Made by a program: the position numbers and the translations under genes. This document shows positions 1 to 13,300 of a stretch of 64,000 bases of DNA, in pieces (position 1 is the first letter of the stretch; each line of letters opens with the position of its first letter). A model generated the notes under the pieces. The model did not search any database. It worked only from the letters and a program-made list of their open reading frames with translations, and was not told the origin of the DNA. Origin of the DNA: Ligula intestinalis (Eukaryota; Platyhelminthes; Cestoda; Diphyllobothriidea; Diphyllobothriidae); NCBI GenBank assembly GCA_036362985.1, contig JAYGXS010000009.1:24953203-25017202 (forward strand). Reading direction: 5' to 3'.

Positions 1-54
1 AATTAGAGTTTAGAGAATATTTGAAGCTCTAACTTAAGGCAATTTGAAACCTAC

Positions 55-318
55 CCTGCTGAGATTCGTAGAGGTAGAGGACATCTTCCCAGCTGGCGTC
101 TAGGATGAAGTCGATGATAGCCGGGGCTTTTAATGGCCGCAACTTAATAACGTTTACGGAGTCATTGAGTTCTTGCTGTGAGGTGCCAAAGTGATGAGCA
201 TCGGCCATAGTGAAGACGAGGACATCATGCTGCAGGGTCATAGATTTAACAATAGTCAGCGTCTCCGGGTAGACTGGCACAAAGATGGCCACAATGCCCT
301 CAGCAACGAGTTCACAGA
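55..318 (-). CDS. Ionotropic glutamate receptor, amino-terminal domain, exon 3 (gene continues beyond window)
   Basis: This exon of 88 codons encodes part of the extracellular amino-terminal (ligand-binding-protein-like) domain of an ionotropic glutamate receptor, a tetrameric cation channel at the plasma membrane. On the minus strand it is preceded by a pyrimidine-rich acceptor ending in CTGCAG and followed by a GTAGGT donor at 54. It starts and ends in phase 1, matching exon 2. The residues are of the receptor type: CELVAEGIVAIF near the start, LRPLKAPAIIDFILD and then SWEDVLYLYESQQG, the place where AMPA/kainate receptors have LRP...WxxFVYIYD. The assignment rests on remembered family pattern, and the subtype (AMPA, kainate or invertebrate-specific) cannot be told from this piece. 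The ligand-binding and pore exons must lie to the left of base 1. Confidence 0.72.
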
Positions 319-868
319 CTGCAGCAGATAGGAGAAGAGAACAAGGTATGCAGTGACCGCAACTGAAGTAATGCGTCTGATACACAGGAATAAGGACTAC
401 TTACAGTGCGGTCAAAATGTCATGCCAGATGCCGAAGGATTGATATTCACTCACTCACTAACCGACATTGACGCGTGTACGGAAAGTTTGAAGTAATAAT
501 GAAGAACCTTCAGTGAATTTGTTATCACTAAGAAGAATAAAATTTCTTAACAATACACAAGTTCCCCAGACGTTTAATATAGCTGCAAATTACTTACGTA
601 CAACCATCAGGTGAAATCATAACCATACTTTTTTCTCTATGTAAAAAAAACTTTTATTTGGTTAACTTTTTTGATGCAGATTTTCAGTATTAGATTACAA
701 TAAGTTTCAGAACCTCCATTAAATTCCTATTCGACGATTTTAAAGCTTTCTTCCATAAGCGCAGACATTGTTCAAAGTGTATGTGAAAACCTTACAAAGC
801 TACTTACTAAAAGCATTTATCAAAAACATGAATCTTTGAATGTTTTTTTTCGAATATAGCTTTGTTGG

Positions 869-870
<2 letters not shown>

Positions 871-904
<34 letters not shown>
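871..904. repeat. (AT)17 microsatellite
   Basis: Uninterrupted AT dinucleotide run inside intron 2 of the receptor gene. It is likely polymorphic in length. Confidence 0.95.
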
Positions 905-907
<3 letters not shown>

Positions 908-3239
908 GCAAAAACGTCAAAAATAGAAGTCTGATATTGTTATGCCTAAGATGAATTTGAAAAAACTTTTTATAACATGTTACTTCTTTAAAGGGCAATT
1001 ACTTGGATAGTCGGTTGGAGTAATGTCAAAGTGGCAATAAAGAATCGTGACCAGATTTTTAAATTCCCTAAAAACAATAGCATTTTGGCTGGAGATGAAA
1101 GAACTCACCTTTCTCTACATATGTATGCACTTTGCATCATATTTGATCACTTTGACTTCCCGTCCTATGATTTAAAATGCGAAAATGGCTGATTGAATAT
1201 ATAAATAAAACTTCTGTAAAGTTTGTGATACCATATATTATGACCGAAAGGGAAGATCCATCTTCTCACGTATCCACGAATATCAATTGGCAGCGAAGAA
1301 ACATGAACATTTGTCCGAAGTGTCTTGACACAGGGAGCACCTTTACATGGGACTTAATACGCACCGTTGGATGTTGCACCTCCAAAAAGGTCGAAAATTT
1401 TCTGAGGCCATGCTCTCCGATGCTTCATGCATAAACCGACGCATCGAGTTAGATGGAGTATACAAACATCTCAAAGAAAGGTGACAGAGACTACAGCTGA
1501 TCACTATGAACCAACGTGAACTGCAATTAGCGCCCACACCGGATGACCCGGAGTGACCCCGGACCGCCGCAAATGTCAATTGCTCGTTGCAAAATATTTC
1601 AAACCTGACGACAACCTATGGATACAGTGTAGCAAATGTACTGAATAAAGTTTGCTCGTCATACCAAGGAACGCGTCTCCTTAAACATAATTAGTAATCT
1701 TCTTCTTATGTTTCCAACAGCAGACATAACATCGTAAAAAATTTTATTTTCACACACGTTTATTTTTACCTTTATTAACGCGATAAATCATATCCATTTT
1801 TAGTTACCCTCTTCAGTTGTAATTCGGTAAAAGTAGATGCATACAGAACCCTTGTACCGCGTTTTGTGATCTATTTTCAGCAACTGGCAAATAATTTTTT
1901 AAACTGAAATTGTTCCCTGTATCAGAAAAACAACCTGATTCTTAAAATACTCTCAGGAACCCGGTCTTAGGATCGCGTCCAAAGGGTTGGATTCGGGAAG
2001 ATATATTTATCTGTCGTGGTTGTAGGATTGAAAAGGGGTTGACTTGCAGCTCTGATATTACTTAAGCGCTGGCATAGCTCTGAGCAATGAATCGTTAGGA
2101 AATATAAATAAGACCGGCAATTTCCATGTCAGCTTATAAAATATGGCACGTGCTACATGCAAAATTCATGAAAAAACTTGGTATTTCAATGTATCTGAGG
2201 AGACTTCATCCTGCGAATGCCCTTAAGTTGGTAAATCTTTCCTTTCAGTAAAATTTATTCAGGGTAATGTGCATTTATTTTGGCGAAATTTCGAGTCTTC
2301 TAATATCAAATTATTTTCCTGTGCTATTTAGTGTGATAGAACCAAACTTTTGATGAACATGCATTACGCTATGGAAGAACTGCAAAATATGCACAAAAAG
2401 TGTAAAAAATATCACTTCCAGAACTGGAAAAGTTCGCATGAAATTTTCCAGATGCAGGAGAGGCCAAGTTGAGAAAGAACGGAAGCCCTTTATTTTAAAA
2501 CTTATGTTTATATTACCTGTGAAGATTTTTGCACAAAATTCAGTTACGAAAATGTTTCGGTCACATTTTGTTTTACCGACTAGCCAACCTGTCAAATAAG
2601 CAAAGTGTAAATGAACGGTACCGCAAAGTTAATGTAACAAAGGCCTTTTTAAATATAACTCTAATGGAAATATACTTTTCAGTCCACTAGACGTTCCCTT
2701 TATGCGTTATTTGGAATCAAAACAGACAGAATATTTATCATTTCAAAAAACGGTCATATATAGTCACTTTTTGTACTCTCAAGCTTACAGCAAATCTTAG
2801 CGGTAATCCTTTCTGGCGGAAAATCATCCATTACAAAGAGCAACATAAGTTTTTTTCATTTACAATCGCATTCAATTATTTATTTTCAGGTAAATTAAAA
2901 AGGGGTCAAAAGTCTCAAATTTAATTTTGACATTACTTTGGAAAGTGGTAATGTACACAGAAATGCGTAAAATGAGTATTTAATTACATCAGTTTTTTAA
3001 AGAGGCAGTCTATTCTAGAAAGTTTTTATTAACCTTAGTAAAAACAATATCAGGTTGGTATTGTGGTCGTTCATTATGCTCGACAATGTGGTTTGCTGCT
3101 TTAAAGCATTTCTAAATACAGTCCACATCGCCATTTGCATGAGAACCGATATCCAAAACTCATTTTTGATAGATGCTCTTTATTGATATCTTATTTTGAA
3201 GGTCTTGATGGGGAAAATGACGAAAATGGCAGGCCCAAA

Positions 3240-3450
3240 CACTTGACCCAAACTCGAAGCTCGCAAAATATATCGGAGAAACTGGCCACGACGTCGATAT
3301 TCATGGAGCGAAAATCAAAGGCCGACGGACCTCAAAAGCCAAAAGACTGACGCTCGAGGCCTGGTACTAGACGATAACTCCAGCAACAGGCATTTGGACC
3401 TGCTCGGGGCCTACAAAGTCCTACGCCATTAGGTGAGTAGAGGAAAGGAC
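3240..3450 (+). pseudogene. Penelope-like element fragment, C-terminal end of GIY-YIG region (family 2)
   Basis: Read on the plus strand, the segment gives GHDVDIHGAKIKG, then LTLEAWY, and after one frameshift DNSSNRHLDLLGAYKVLRH followed by a stop. This EAWxSxxxSINRHxDLxPxY pattern recurs at the end of the GIY-YIG domain in a class of flatworm Penelope-like elements and is seen again in the relic at 13.7-14.2 kb. An in-frame TAG and the frameshift show it is dead. The sequence on to about 3780 is more GC-rich than the surrounding intron and may be the element's 3' untranslated part. The assignment is by pattern only. Confidence 0.45.
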
Positions 3451-6400
3451 CAGGTCAAACCAAACTTGGTGTTTGCAAGCCAAGATGGCCCGTGAAGGGG
3501 GCGCAGAATTACCAGCATCCTCTACCTGAAGAGCGGAAGACAACGCTAACTGCCGCCAAGTTATGCTTAAATCCACACGGAGGGCCAAGCTGCGAAGGCA
3601 GGTAAAAATCGATCAGCCCATGGTCATCACGTACAGCTGCAACTTTGATTTGCTAAACGATAAAATCAGTTCACGCTTTGGCAGAGGACAGCAGGCCCAG
3701 GTGTCCGAAAAGGCGGTGAAGAAACAAACACATTCCGGTAAGCACAATATGATCTTTGGGTGAAAACTGCTCTCGTTTTATTGGCTACCAACCGTAATCA
3801 AAATTCAATTCTGGCTGCTGAGATGTCAAGGCCTCACATCTGCGGAGGCTTTTTCATGAGATTTCATACGATCATGAGCTAACTTTATCGATGTTTTAAT
3901 ATTTTCTCATTCTGAAGTGCCTTTATAGTACTAGCCTACTTTACCCCTTTACCTTATATGCCTAAACTTTTTTTCTCCTGTGCTCTTTTCTACAGAGGAG
4001 ACTCATAGAATTCTTCCCCATTTGCGTCTCATGCGTTTTTTCACCACCCATCTTCTGTTTCATAATAATTTTTCAAAGGGACAAATTCTAACTTCATCGT
4101 CTCTCTTTTATTACCCTAATCACTGCATATTAGGATAGGTTTGCTTCAATATTATGGTTGTTTTAAGAATGCCTACTTGGCGTTAATCGAAAAGGAATAA
4201 AGTTCGAAAGTTAGTCCCATACGGCACGTATTTCCGTGAACACGGCAAAAATAAACCTGAACACAATCACTATGTCAAGTACTCTTCATAGTGTTACCAG
4301 CCGAACTTATCAGTAGATATATCGTCCCATAAAAGCGCGTACATTTCTCACTTGTGTGCTTCCTACTGCGGTGCTTGTCGTTATGACTAAATGTGGAACC
4401 ATACCGCAGCAAGAAAATCCCTATACTTTGCCCAATAAAGTCTCTACACTCTCACTACTGCTTCAGTACGTTTTACGCCAGCGAGCAAATAGGAATACTT
4501 TCGAACGTATCGTTTGTGGGCTACATGGCCGCCAGTCGGTTTACGTACTGTTGGTCAGAGAAATGATACTGTTGAATGTATCATTTCTGAAGTCCAAACC
4601 TAACTGCAGATATCTACCAAACCTCAGTATGTAGGGAACATATATGCATGAATTGCAGTGGCCAAATCTGCTGTAGGAAACCCAATAAAATGAAAATCAG
4701 TGAAGTTCCTTGAAATCTCCTATTACAATTTATTTGCAAATGATTGGGGTAAAACGATGGTAGGCCTTTTAGTAGGCATTAATTTTAGCCCTTGGAGGAT
4801 AATGTCTTGAAGAGACCTCGTACTTAGCACTATACGATAATAAAAATAGAACTGAGAGGAGCAAAACTTATTTCAAGAGAAGACGTTTGTTATCCTCCTC
4901 AAACAAAAACGAACAGAACGTGACCAGCTGAATTAAGCAAAAAAACAGCTTACTGATCTCTCCAGCGGCGTTAAACGATCTTTTCAAAAAACCTTCTGGT
5001 ACATAATTAAATTTAGTCTCCGTTTTCTATTTTTAAAAGTATGCTCGCGGTGTTTAAGAATGGCTGTGCTTGAATTGACATTTAAGAGCAGACTATCAAA
5101 AATTATGATATCCTCAAACCAAATAGCTCAACCTAAGACATCTACTGAATATTCAGTAAAAAGTTAACAATCGTGATTTTTCAATTTCAGTAAAATTCAT
5201 TAAACGGGAATTGCTTAATAAATGCAGGCACGAGATAAGTTCCTAGATAGAAAAAAACACGGCTTTATTGCTATTCATTACTATTTCTTTCGGATAATTA
5301 TTATCAGGGCTTTTTAAGGGAAAAACCGAACAGTCAGATGAGTACTTGATAAGCAGTAAGAAGAGAAAACCTTTATTATTGTTCGTAAGATCCCTACTGG
5401 CACTTATTTCACAGAGAAAACGATAAATATCTCTTGCAAACATACATATCATGCCACAGAATGAAGATATCATGGAAAATTTCAAACATGCAATGGCGAA
5501 CGTTCGTTACCAGGGGTTTTGCCCTCGTTTTTAAATACTACGTTTTTTCAAGTGATGTTTATAAAAGTATATTCGAAAACAAATGTTTCGGGAATTTATC
5601 ATTGTGCATATATCTGGTGACAGTTGCTCACCGCATTGCCCTTCCACCTACATGACCTATGACCAGCATTCACAACCGATTCTATTTTTCTCTGCACAAG
5701 TCCAATAATCTCTATGTACCCACTTCACCATGCGTGCCATGTGAAAGTGGCAATTCCTTATCATAAAACGTTTATAAATTCGGCCAAACTCTCTCATTTT
5801 GATTATGAATGTTATCGTACAGGCCCCGTGATGAATTGCCGAAAACATATGTGTACCAAATGTACTTTTGATGTTTCGAAGTTAACTAGGTCTTTCGTCT
5901 TCGTTGAGCATTCAAACTAGAAGCAAGTAGGATGCACTGTATGTATGCATAAAAAGAATATTGTTAGTAAATCCCCTTACAAGCAACTTATTTGCAGATG
6001 TTGATGCGAGTTTATGTACATTTTGCTAGTTTATTAGATTGAAAAACAATCACTGCACCATTGTTGATATCAGTTTATTACTCAATCTGAGAATCCATTT
6101 TGTAAAATTACAGTGTAAAATCGTCTGACTATGTCAAGGGTAGGGGATAAGCTGATAACGTGAAAAAGGGTCGAGTGATTTTTCTACATTTCTTACAAAT
6201 AAAAAAAACCTTTTATCTTCAATATATGCTAAGCAGTACATTTTCGTCTAGACTTGTTAAGATTATTAATTACCTAGAGCATCCGCATGCTTCTTGCTCT
6301 GCCGGCCTGTCTTAGACATAATTATAACAATTTTGCTACAAACAAGGAAACATATAATAAAAAGTTAAATAATCTTTCAGGTTAAGAAGAACATTTAATC

Positions 6401-7229
6401 TTTAAAATGCAACTATCCTTTTAAATTTAATAATAAATAAAAGGCTTTCAGAAACTATGAAGGCAATCATATAAAATTTTATGCATTATTTACTTCGTGC
6501 AACAATTAACCACTGTCAGCCATTTGTCCACTAACTCCGTAAATTTATGAACGGTGCACTGACGTTCGTTAGGTGGAATTGCATTTCCAAAAATAACTTC
6601 GGAAACCTTTAGGGGTTGCGTCTTTGAAAGCAAACTTACCATTTATAAAAAATTCGTTAGACAATTGGCAACAATGAAGTTGCCCAGCAACCCCAAATAA
6701 TTCTAGCCCTAGGATTCTGCCTTATGATACCGATGGGATTAGGGATTTTGTGGGTAGGTCTTACCAGGGGAAATAAAATTAGAAATAAAATGGAACATAT
6801 AAAAACAGAAAATAATATGCATGATTGCTTAAATATCCTTATGTTTGTCGAGCGACAATTAAAATGAAGAGTGCAAACAATAGGAAACGAGAACTTACTA
6901 AAGTACACGCAAATAGCGTACACCTTTATGCATATTTTTGAGAAATACTAAAGCGAGGTTCACGCGATTAACAGTGAACAATATTTTTAAAGGAGAAATC
7001 AAGGATGAAGAATACAGTTAAAGAATCTCGTTCCTAACGAGGATATACTTTTCTGTATCCGTCCCAAATCTATGACTCTGTTGCCAGTTTCTCTAACATA
7101 CAAGTGTTCAAGCCGTCATGTCAGCAACAGAACCTTACTTAAATTACAATAACTTAAATTAAATGACCTTGGAAGATAATTAGTTTCGTATTTTCATCGG
7201 AGTACATTAATCATTGAGTGTTAACTTAC

Positions 7230-7385
7230 TGGCGCTGGCTACTTGAAAGCTGTTTTTCAGGTCTTCAACGTGGACGATGCGCTGCTTTATGCGAAAATTT
7301 TGCCAAAGGAGTGACGCAGAACTGGGGAAATTCATAAAGGCCTGATATTCTGAGCTTCCACGAGCAGTGGTCTCGAAGACTGCGC
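7230..7385 (-). CDS. Ionotropic glutamate receptor, exon 2
   Basis: Exon of 156 bases (52 codons) bounded by a good acceptor (TTTTTCTTTGCTCAG ending at 7386) and donor (GTAAGT from 7229), both phase 1. Joined to exon 1 it reads ...FTV-G-AVFETTARGSSEYQ, the opening beta strand and helix of a receptor amino-terminal domain (the family usually has IGAIFDE...). Joined to exon 3 it reads ...SFQVASA-I-CELVAEGIVAIF, the family's helix and strand around 'FxVxxAxCxxxxxGVxAI'. Frame is kept across both joins with no stop. That frame preservation across two introns is the strongest evidence that this is a real gene. A transcript read spanning 9250/7385 or 7230/318 would settle it. Confidence 0.72.
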
Positions 7386-9249
7386 CTGAGCAAAGAAAAA
7401 TCAAATTCGGTATGGTAAATCAAAAATGGGAGTGTGCTGTCTTATCTTGTTCTAAATATATCACCTATGGGAGCTTAAAGTTGCTTGTTTAAACAGAGTG
7501 ACTTATTATTATTTGTAGGAAGGTTAAGCCTGATAGGTTCAAATGAATACTATAAAGAAAACCTGAACTCCTTTTGACATTGAAAACAACACGAAAAGAA
7601 TATGTTCTCAGTTGAAAAAGGCTAATTACAATTTCTTAAGGACTTTCAATATCGTTTAATCATGAAATTGATCGATTTTTTTAAAAAAAAACTTGACAGA
7701 CAATGACAATACATGAACACCTGGGCAGTTTGGCCAAAGTTAACCCCAATTGGTGGTCTGGATGTGAAAAAATTGGCTGGAGAGGGACCCATAACTTCCT
7801 TATGAAACATCAGATTTTCTTTTGTAAGTTAAAGGGTCATCGAAGCGGCTAAGGTTTTCCTTATTAAGAAGGGTGAACTTTTTTATTGTTTATACTCAAA
7901 TACGGAATTAAAACGAGGTAAAGGTGTACAAATAAAGCACTCCTCAAATATAATGTCTAGTTCTGAGGCAAAAGATTTGCAAGGAAAATTGAAAAACAGC
8001 CTGTTATGCTCAAAATATTTTTGAGAGTTTCTGTCGAATACATTTTCTTCATAAAATTCAAGGATTGACTGCTAAAGCGCAATCTTGTTTTCTCTTATAG
8101 AATCTAGTACGTTTTGAATTTCTCCCTTTTACCGAGCTCAAGTAAGCTGAATTTTCAAATATATTTGTGAAAATGAAACAATTCTTCAGTTGTTTCTTAA
8201 TAATACTTCACTAACAGTAAAATTGCAAGCATTTTCGATTTCATTATATGATCAAAAATAGCGTATATGAAACGAAGGTAAAATACTTTGTCTTGCATTC
8301 ATTCGATTTTAGATTATTTCTTAGTAAATCCTTATAGTCATTGATTGGGTATGTTCATGTTTTAAAACGTGAGCTCCAGTTTTCCTTGGCCTTTGTTTTG
8401 AAATTGTTATCTCTTAAAGCTGTACGCTTTCCGTGTATGTCAAAGCATGCATTTCTCCATGTCATTAAAACGACACTATTTAATATCGATTTGTGTCATG
8501 CAAACTGATTCTATCTTTTACTACGCAAGAGTTATTAATGAAAGAACGCAGACGTTTTCCCGTTTATCGAGTAAGGTAATGCAAATGACATGCTTGGCTG
8601 TCAAAAGTACAAAACAGAAAACATAAGCAAACGTTTTCTATTTGAACTGTATGAGCGTCGAAAATCAATAGAAGAAATAAGCGCTGCCAAGATTGGCATT
8701 CTTTATCAAGTACTGTATATACAGGAAGCAGAAGAAATGTGTATTCAAAAGATTTCAACTGAAAATTATCCAAAATACCATCGGATTTGACACCACGATC
8801 ACGCTTAAGTTATCTTTTATAATCGATATAGCATTTTGGAATTTCGGTCGCTGTTCATCACTTTTTGTGTCAATGAGCAATGAGAGGTCTAAAAATTGTC
8901 ACGAGTCGAGGTATTTATCGGCTACATGAACGCCAAAACCTTGTCGGGATAGAGAGACATTTTTAGGTAAGTATTTAAGCCCTCCTCAAATCTTCAAATT
9001 CTTAATCTTATTATGGCGCACTTTTGTTTAGTACTACAATTTCAGCAATAAGTGTACCGGTTCTATCTATTCAGCTTCTGCGATTACTACTAGGGTTCTG
9101 CTTGAGTTTAGTTTTAGTATCTGCCATCTGCCTGCGTATTCTTTAGCATATTCAAGGAATATTGTGATTAAAATAACCCTGAGGCGAGGTAAGAGAATTG
9201 AATGCAACCTAATAAGTAATAGTAAAGCATTCGAATGTGGGCTACTTAC
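7386..9249 (-). other. Intron 1 of the glutamate receptor gene
   Basis: 1.86-kb AT-rich intron between the GTAAGT donor at 9249 and the CAG acceptor at 7386, splitting a glycine codon (phase 1). I see no repeat or coding signature inside it. Confidence 0.65.
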
Positions 9250-9460
9250 CGACAGTGAATTGGCGCTTCGAAATCTGTCGTTTTGGCCGAAAGAGGGTTT
9301 CCTCAGTGTTCTTATTTCCGGATTGATTGTTTAAATCAGACTGATGCTGCTGCTGCTGTTGTTGTTGAATTGCGGGTATCATAGTAACCATTATTGCTAT
9401 AAAGAGTAAAAGCAGACGCAGAGACAGAAACCGAGGCGACACCACCAGTCTGGTTGCCAT
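9250..9460 (-). CDS. Ionotropic glutamate receptor, first coding exon with signal peptide
   Basis: The first coding exon starts at the ATG at 9460, in a fair context (GCGAGATGG). Residues 1-31 look like a secretory signal: a basic start (MATRLVVSPRFLSLR), then a hydrophobic core (LLLLFIAIMVTMIPAI). A glutamine run of seven plus HQ follows, then a polar linker rich in N, Q and K containing a possible dibasic site (KR twice), ending in QFTV at the exon border. The donor is CG|GTAAGT at 9250/9249. The open frame runs on only a few codons into the intron. The polyQ directly after the signal core is unusual for this receptor family and is encoded by a CAG/CAA-type repeat that may vary in length. 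The product would enter the secretory pathway and present its N-terminus outside the cell. Confidence 0.7.
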
Positions 9461-9974
9461 CTCGCTCCCTCTCTCTCGCGCAACTGTCCGCCGCTAAATG
9501 CTCAGCCCACTTTGGCGTTCTTTTCCCAGAGCCTCCGCAGTTGCGGCGGCGGCGGCATCATGATGATTATTCTCATCGTCGTCATCATCTCATCCTTTGG
9601 CGTATCGAGTCGCGTGTGCCTCTTTTTTCAACTCTCCCCTCCCCTCCCCTTTCACTCAATTGGCTGCTAACACCAAAGGGGTGAGCAGTCGTCATCATCA
9701 TCAGCGGCCGATCTGGTGTTATGACAAGCGTGGTCGCCGCGATGGCAGCGGCGGCAGCAATGGTATCCCGCTCGTCCTCGTCCGCAATCGAGCTCAGATG
9801 CAGGCTCGCGTTGCCTTTTCGCTCGCTCGCACGCGCGCAAACGCCCAATCCGACAAACCACGCAGTCAGCACTCGGATCTGTCCTGAATTTATTTGCGCT
9901 TGCGTATGGGCATAGGTATGTCATTTAAACGACAACAGCTCAACCGCCTTTCCCTCTCAGGAGGCAGGACATTT

Positions 9975-10112
9975 GGAGGAGGAGGAGGAGGAGGAGCCGG
10001 AGGAGGAGCCGGAGGAGGAGCCAGAGGAGGAGCCGGAGGAGGGGGGGGGGGGAGGAGGAGGGGAGGAGGAGGAGGAGCAGGAGGAGCAGGAGCAGGAGCA
10101 GGAGGAGGAGGA
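9975..10112. repeat. Imperfect GAG/GGA trinucleotide tract upstream of the receptor gene
   Basis: About 140 bases of nearly pure purine on the plus strand (GAG, GGA, GCA interspersed), pyrimidine on the minus strand that reads toward the receptor gene. Long open frames across it in several phases (polyG, polyE, polyL) come from composition and are not genes. Confidence 0.9.
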
Positions 10113-10374
10113 TTACATTGTTGGCAGCGAGAGGAGCCAACACAGTGGCGGCGCTAGGGGGGAAGAACATGCTCTAATTAGAGACCTCACGGGCGTTGAC
10201 ACCTGCCACAGTTGTATCATTAAAAATTAAACGCACTGACTTATTCCTGCTGTTCGATGAGCAGTACGACTGAAGCTACATTTGATGAAAATACAAGTCT
10301 TCAGATGTGAAAGCCTGATATTTCGTTCTCCGTCGTGTATTTACCATCAGAGACACAAGCAGAGAGAGTTGCAG

Positions 10375-10382
10375 TATTTATA
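10375..10382 (-). promoter_or_regulatory. TATA-like box (TATAAATA) upstream of receptor exon 1
   Basis: On the minus strand CCTATAAATAC is followed about 25-30 bases later by a pyrimidine-rich CTCTCTCTGC stretch that could hold a start site. It lies 0.9 kb upstream of the ATG at 9460, so it could belong to this gene's promoter or to an upstream untranslated exon. No transcript evidence is available. Confidence 0.25.
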
Positions 10383-13300
10383 GGCTACGGTCACTATGCT
10401 ACTACACACTTGACTATTAACGGCCCCCTACTGAGGATAATTGCCCGCTTGTGCACTGACTGCTTAATGGCCGACCCACTGTACATTCATCACACGTTGT
10501 GGACTTCCGCGTAATGATTGTCCAGCGATCTCGTTCCCTGGCGCTGATGTCAGGTGACACTTTGGCCTGTGCGTTCCACAAATGGCGAAGGAGTTTGGCC
10601 ATACTAAGCTTCAGCCCCGACTTCGGATTAGGCTGGTCGTTGCAATTGCTTAAATATCAAAGGCACGTGAACCGTGACTCAATTAACTCGCGACTCACAT
10701 GATTTTCACGATTTTATGGCATACGCATTTTCATATGCTAATGAGCTATGCAGGAAACAGAAAATGATTAACAATCATACCGATAAGTAAAAGCACCTTT
10801 GAATCAAACTCCCTCGGTTTAAGGGAACACGTATGAGATAGGAAGTAGGAGACAAAGATTTATCTTAATCCCTTTTCCATTCTAAGGTCATCTGCAGTGT
10901 CGCTGAGCCATATGGCTGAGAGCTGAAGTACGCGTTTAAAGGTTTTACACTGCATTAAAGAAGAAGCCCTCTGCAGCAGAAATGAAGCTTTTGCTGTAGT
11001 TCTTCTATACTTGTAATCGTAGGTTTATTTATCCGAAAGTGAGGCATAAGTGAGGCATATGCATACCTCTATATTTTTTAAACTTGTAACTGTATAAATT
11101 ATTTCACTAGGACTGCACCTGTTGTTAAACATGCAAGTAAGGAAGTTTTTTCTCCAGCTAACTTCAGATGCATAAATAATCTGATTAATTCTGAAAAAAA
11201 TACCAAAACATAACAATCCCAAATGGTGACAACTTCAAATGTATGGTAAACTCAATTTCCAGCGAAATGTTGTCCTAAAAACGTTTTCCCGATGGGAGCA
11301 GTCGTAACTAATGCTCATTGTTTTCCGATCGTAGGACTACTCTCTGAACAATTAGCTGTCCGAAAGGTATCAGGACCTTTGAAAGAAATAAATGGTAAAA
11401 AACTTTTTCCTTTTTGCAAGTTGGCTCTAATTTTTTTCTCTGCTATACCAAGTGGAATATGCTTTTCACCCCCTTGGCCAATGGCAAGAATTGCATTGAC
11501 TTGAAACTAATTTCATTGTCTGGCAAAAAGCTTCGATTAAATTCAACGCCTATGAACACGTTGAGCTAAGTCTACAAAATAAAGTTATCAGTAGAATCTT
11601 TGGTTGCCCTCCTAGGAACTAAGTAAATTTCATTAGCAATCGTGGAAAACAAATTTGTAGGCCAGAACCGCTCAATTCTGCTTTCTCCAATCAGGCAGCT
11701 AGGTAAGTAAACAGAAATGCTTTGAATTCGTCGTACCAGAAAATACGGTCCACAGAAACTGGTTTAAGATAAAGGAATGGGAACTTACCCAAATTCTGGT
11801 ATGCCTGCTCTACATTAAAGGAAGATTAAATTTGGGGTAAAGGTGAGATTTTAAGTGGAGACTGAGATCAGTAATAGTATTAGATTTTGTTTGAGGTGAG
11901 GTTGGGAACTAGGCTATGGAAATAACTGTCGTTCTGGTGGTTAGCTCAAGGCCTTCTCTATGTTGGGGGCCTTCCCATTTCACCTTTTACTGAGAATTAT
12001 TTGAATGTAATTCTACCAATCTGGGAAAACGCACAGGAAACGTTTTTCCTCACACCCAGTCCACAACATGTGATAAACCATACTTAATCGTCGCCACCTG
12101 CTAAATTTAAACTCAAATGGCTTGGCTTATGGAAAACTGTGCATCTAATGTGCTGAAAACGCAAACCTGGAACAAGGTCATTTTTACACTCTTTGCCAGC
12201 CAAAATAAAAAAGGATCCAGTCATGTACAGAGGTTATATGGTTGTCGGTGTCGGATGAGGGGGAGGAGTTCTTTCGTCATCTCTTCGTTCCGACATGGCC
12301 AGCATTACAGTGTTAGCATTTTGAGGAGACGGAGGGTGTTATTACGTTAACTTCGCTCGTGTCATCATCTTATTCCGCCTGTTGGAATCTCCAAGGAAGA
12401 ACACAATAAGATGGGCGTAAATTTGAAGTTCACCTGGAGGAGGGTTTACAAAACCTGGAGTTGCTTTCTCGGGTGGCAGTTGTGCCGCTGACTGATCTCC
12501 AGCGCGCCTTTGTGCCCCCGCAGTGGGGGAGGACTTTCAGTGCCCTCGCATGCCAGTGCAATTCCATTTTCTAAAAGGTGAAAGTGGCTTATAAGGGGAT
12601 AAGGTCACGCGTTCTCTTGTGGCCGCATTGGGATAGATCACGCAACCAGTTGGCTTTCAGGGAACTGTGACCACTTGGACAGGTGCTTGAACACGTGTGC
12701 GTCCGTATCCTGTAGGGCCTTTAAGGTACTCGCGTGTAGGCGGTCAGAGCGAAGGAAAAAAAATACATTTCGGTAGGTTCAGCGCCTCAGGAAAGCCTCG
12801 AATGTTGCCAGTATCTGGTCAGGCTAAACTTCTAACAAACGGAAAGTGCTCATAATGGAATGTTTTTCAGGTCTGTATGTCAAGCACACAGTAAGTGACT
12901 GATTACCGGAGCTTGAGGCGGCGTGCGATACCCACCTGCTGTAGACAGAGGGAGACAAACTGGCTGCATAAAGGTCTTTAGGCAACAGAGCATTGGGTTT
13001 GATAACCGAGTCATAAGTGTCTCAGCTGTTGCCAGGATGCATTTGCGTAGGCCCTTAGAGTTATGCGTTTGTGTCTGATAATTGATCTGGAAGGCCTCAG
13101 ATTTTTATGCATTAACCCTGGCTCCTTATTTGAAACCCTGTCCATCCTACGTTGGATCAGGCCTTTGAGATAGAAGACATTTACTTCGCAATAGCAACAT
13201 CTCAACAGAAGTTAAATTATATTTCCAGAATTTCAAACTTACATTATAGTTGTTTCCTGAGTCGAATTCTGGCACCGTCTTTTCAGCTCAGGATGTTTTC

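Larger units (their letters stand above)
319..7229 (-). other. Intron 2 of the glutamate receptor gene (6.9 kb)
   Basis: The stretch between exon 2 (donor GTAAGT at 7229) and exon 3 (acceptor CTGCAG at 319) is AT-rich. It contains an (AT)17 microsatellite at 871-904 and a Penelope-like fragment near 3.2-3.45 kb. An AATAAA-bearing stretch near 1320-1670 I could not assign. The short open frames seen here show no family resemblance and no splice logic. I see no further host exon on either strand, although a short cassette exon could be missed by eye. Confidence 0.65.

Noticed and set aside
1177..1670. Possible terminal exon or retrocopy with AATAAA near 1644
   Set aside because: Readable frames on both strands are short and match nothing. 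It lies inside the receptor intron with no partner exon.
9894..10230. Poly-Gly, poly-Glu and poly-Leu frames
   Set aside because: Produced by the GAG/CTC tract in three phases. No start context or conservation is visible.
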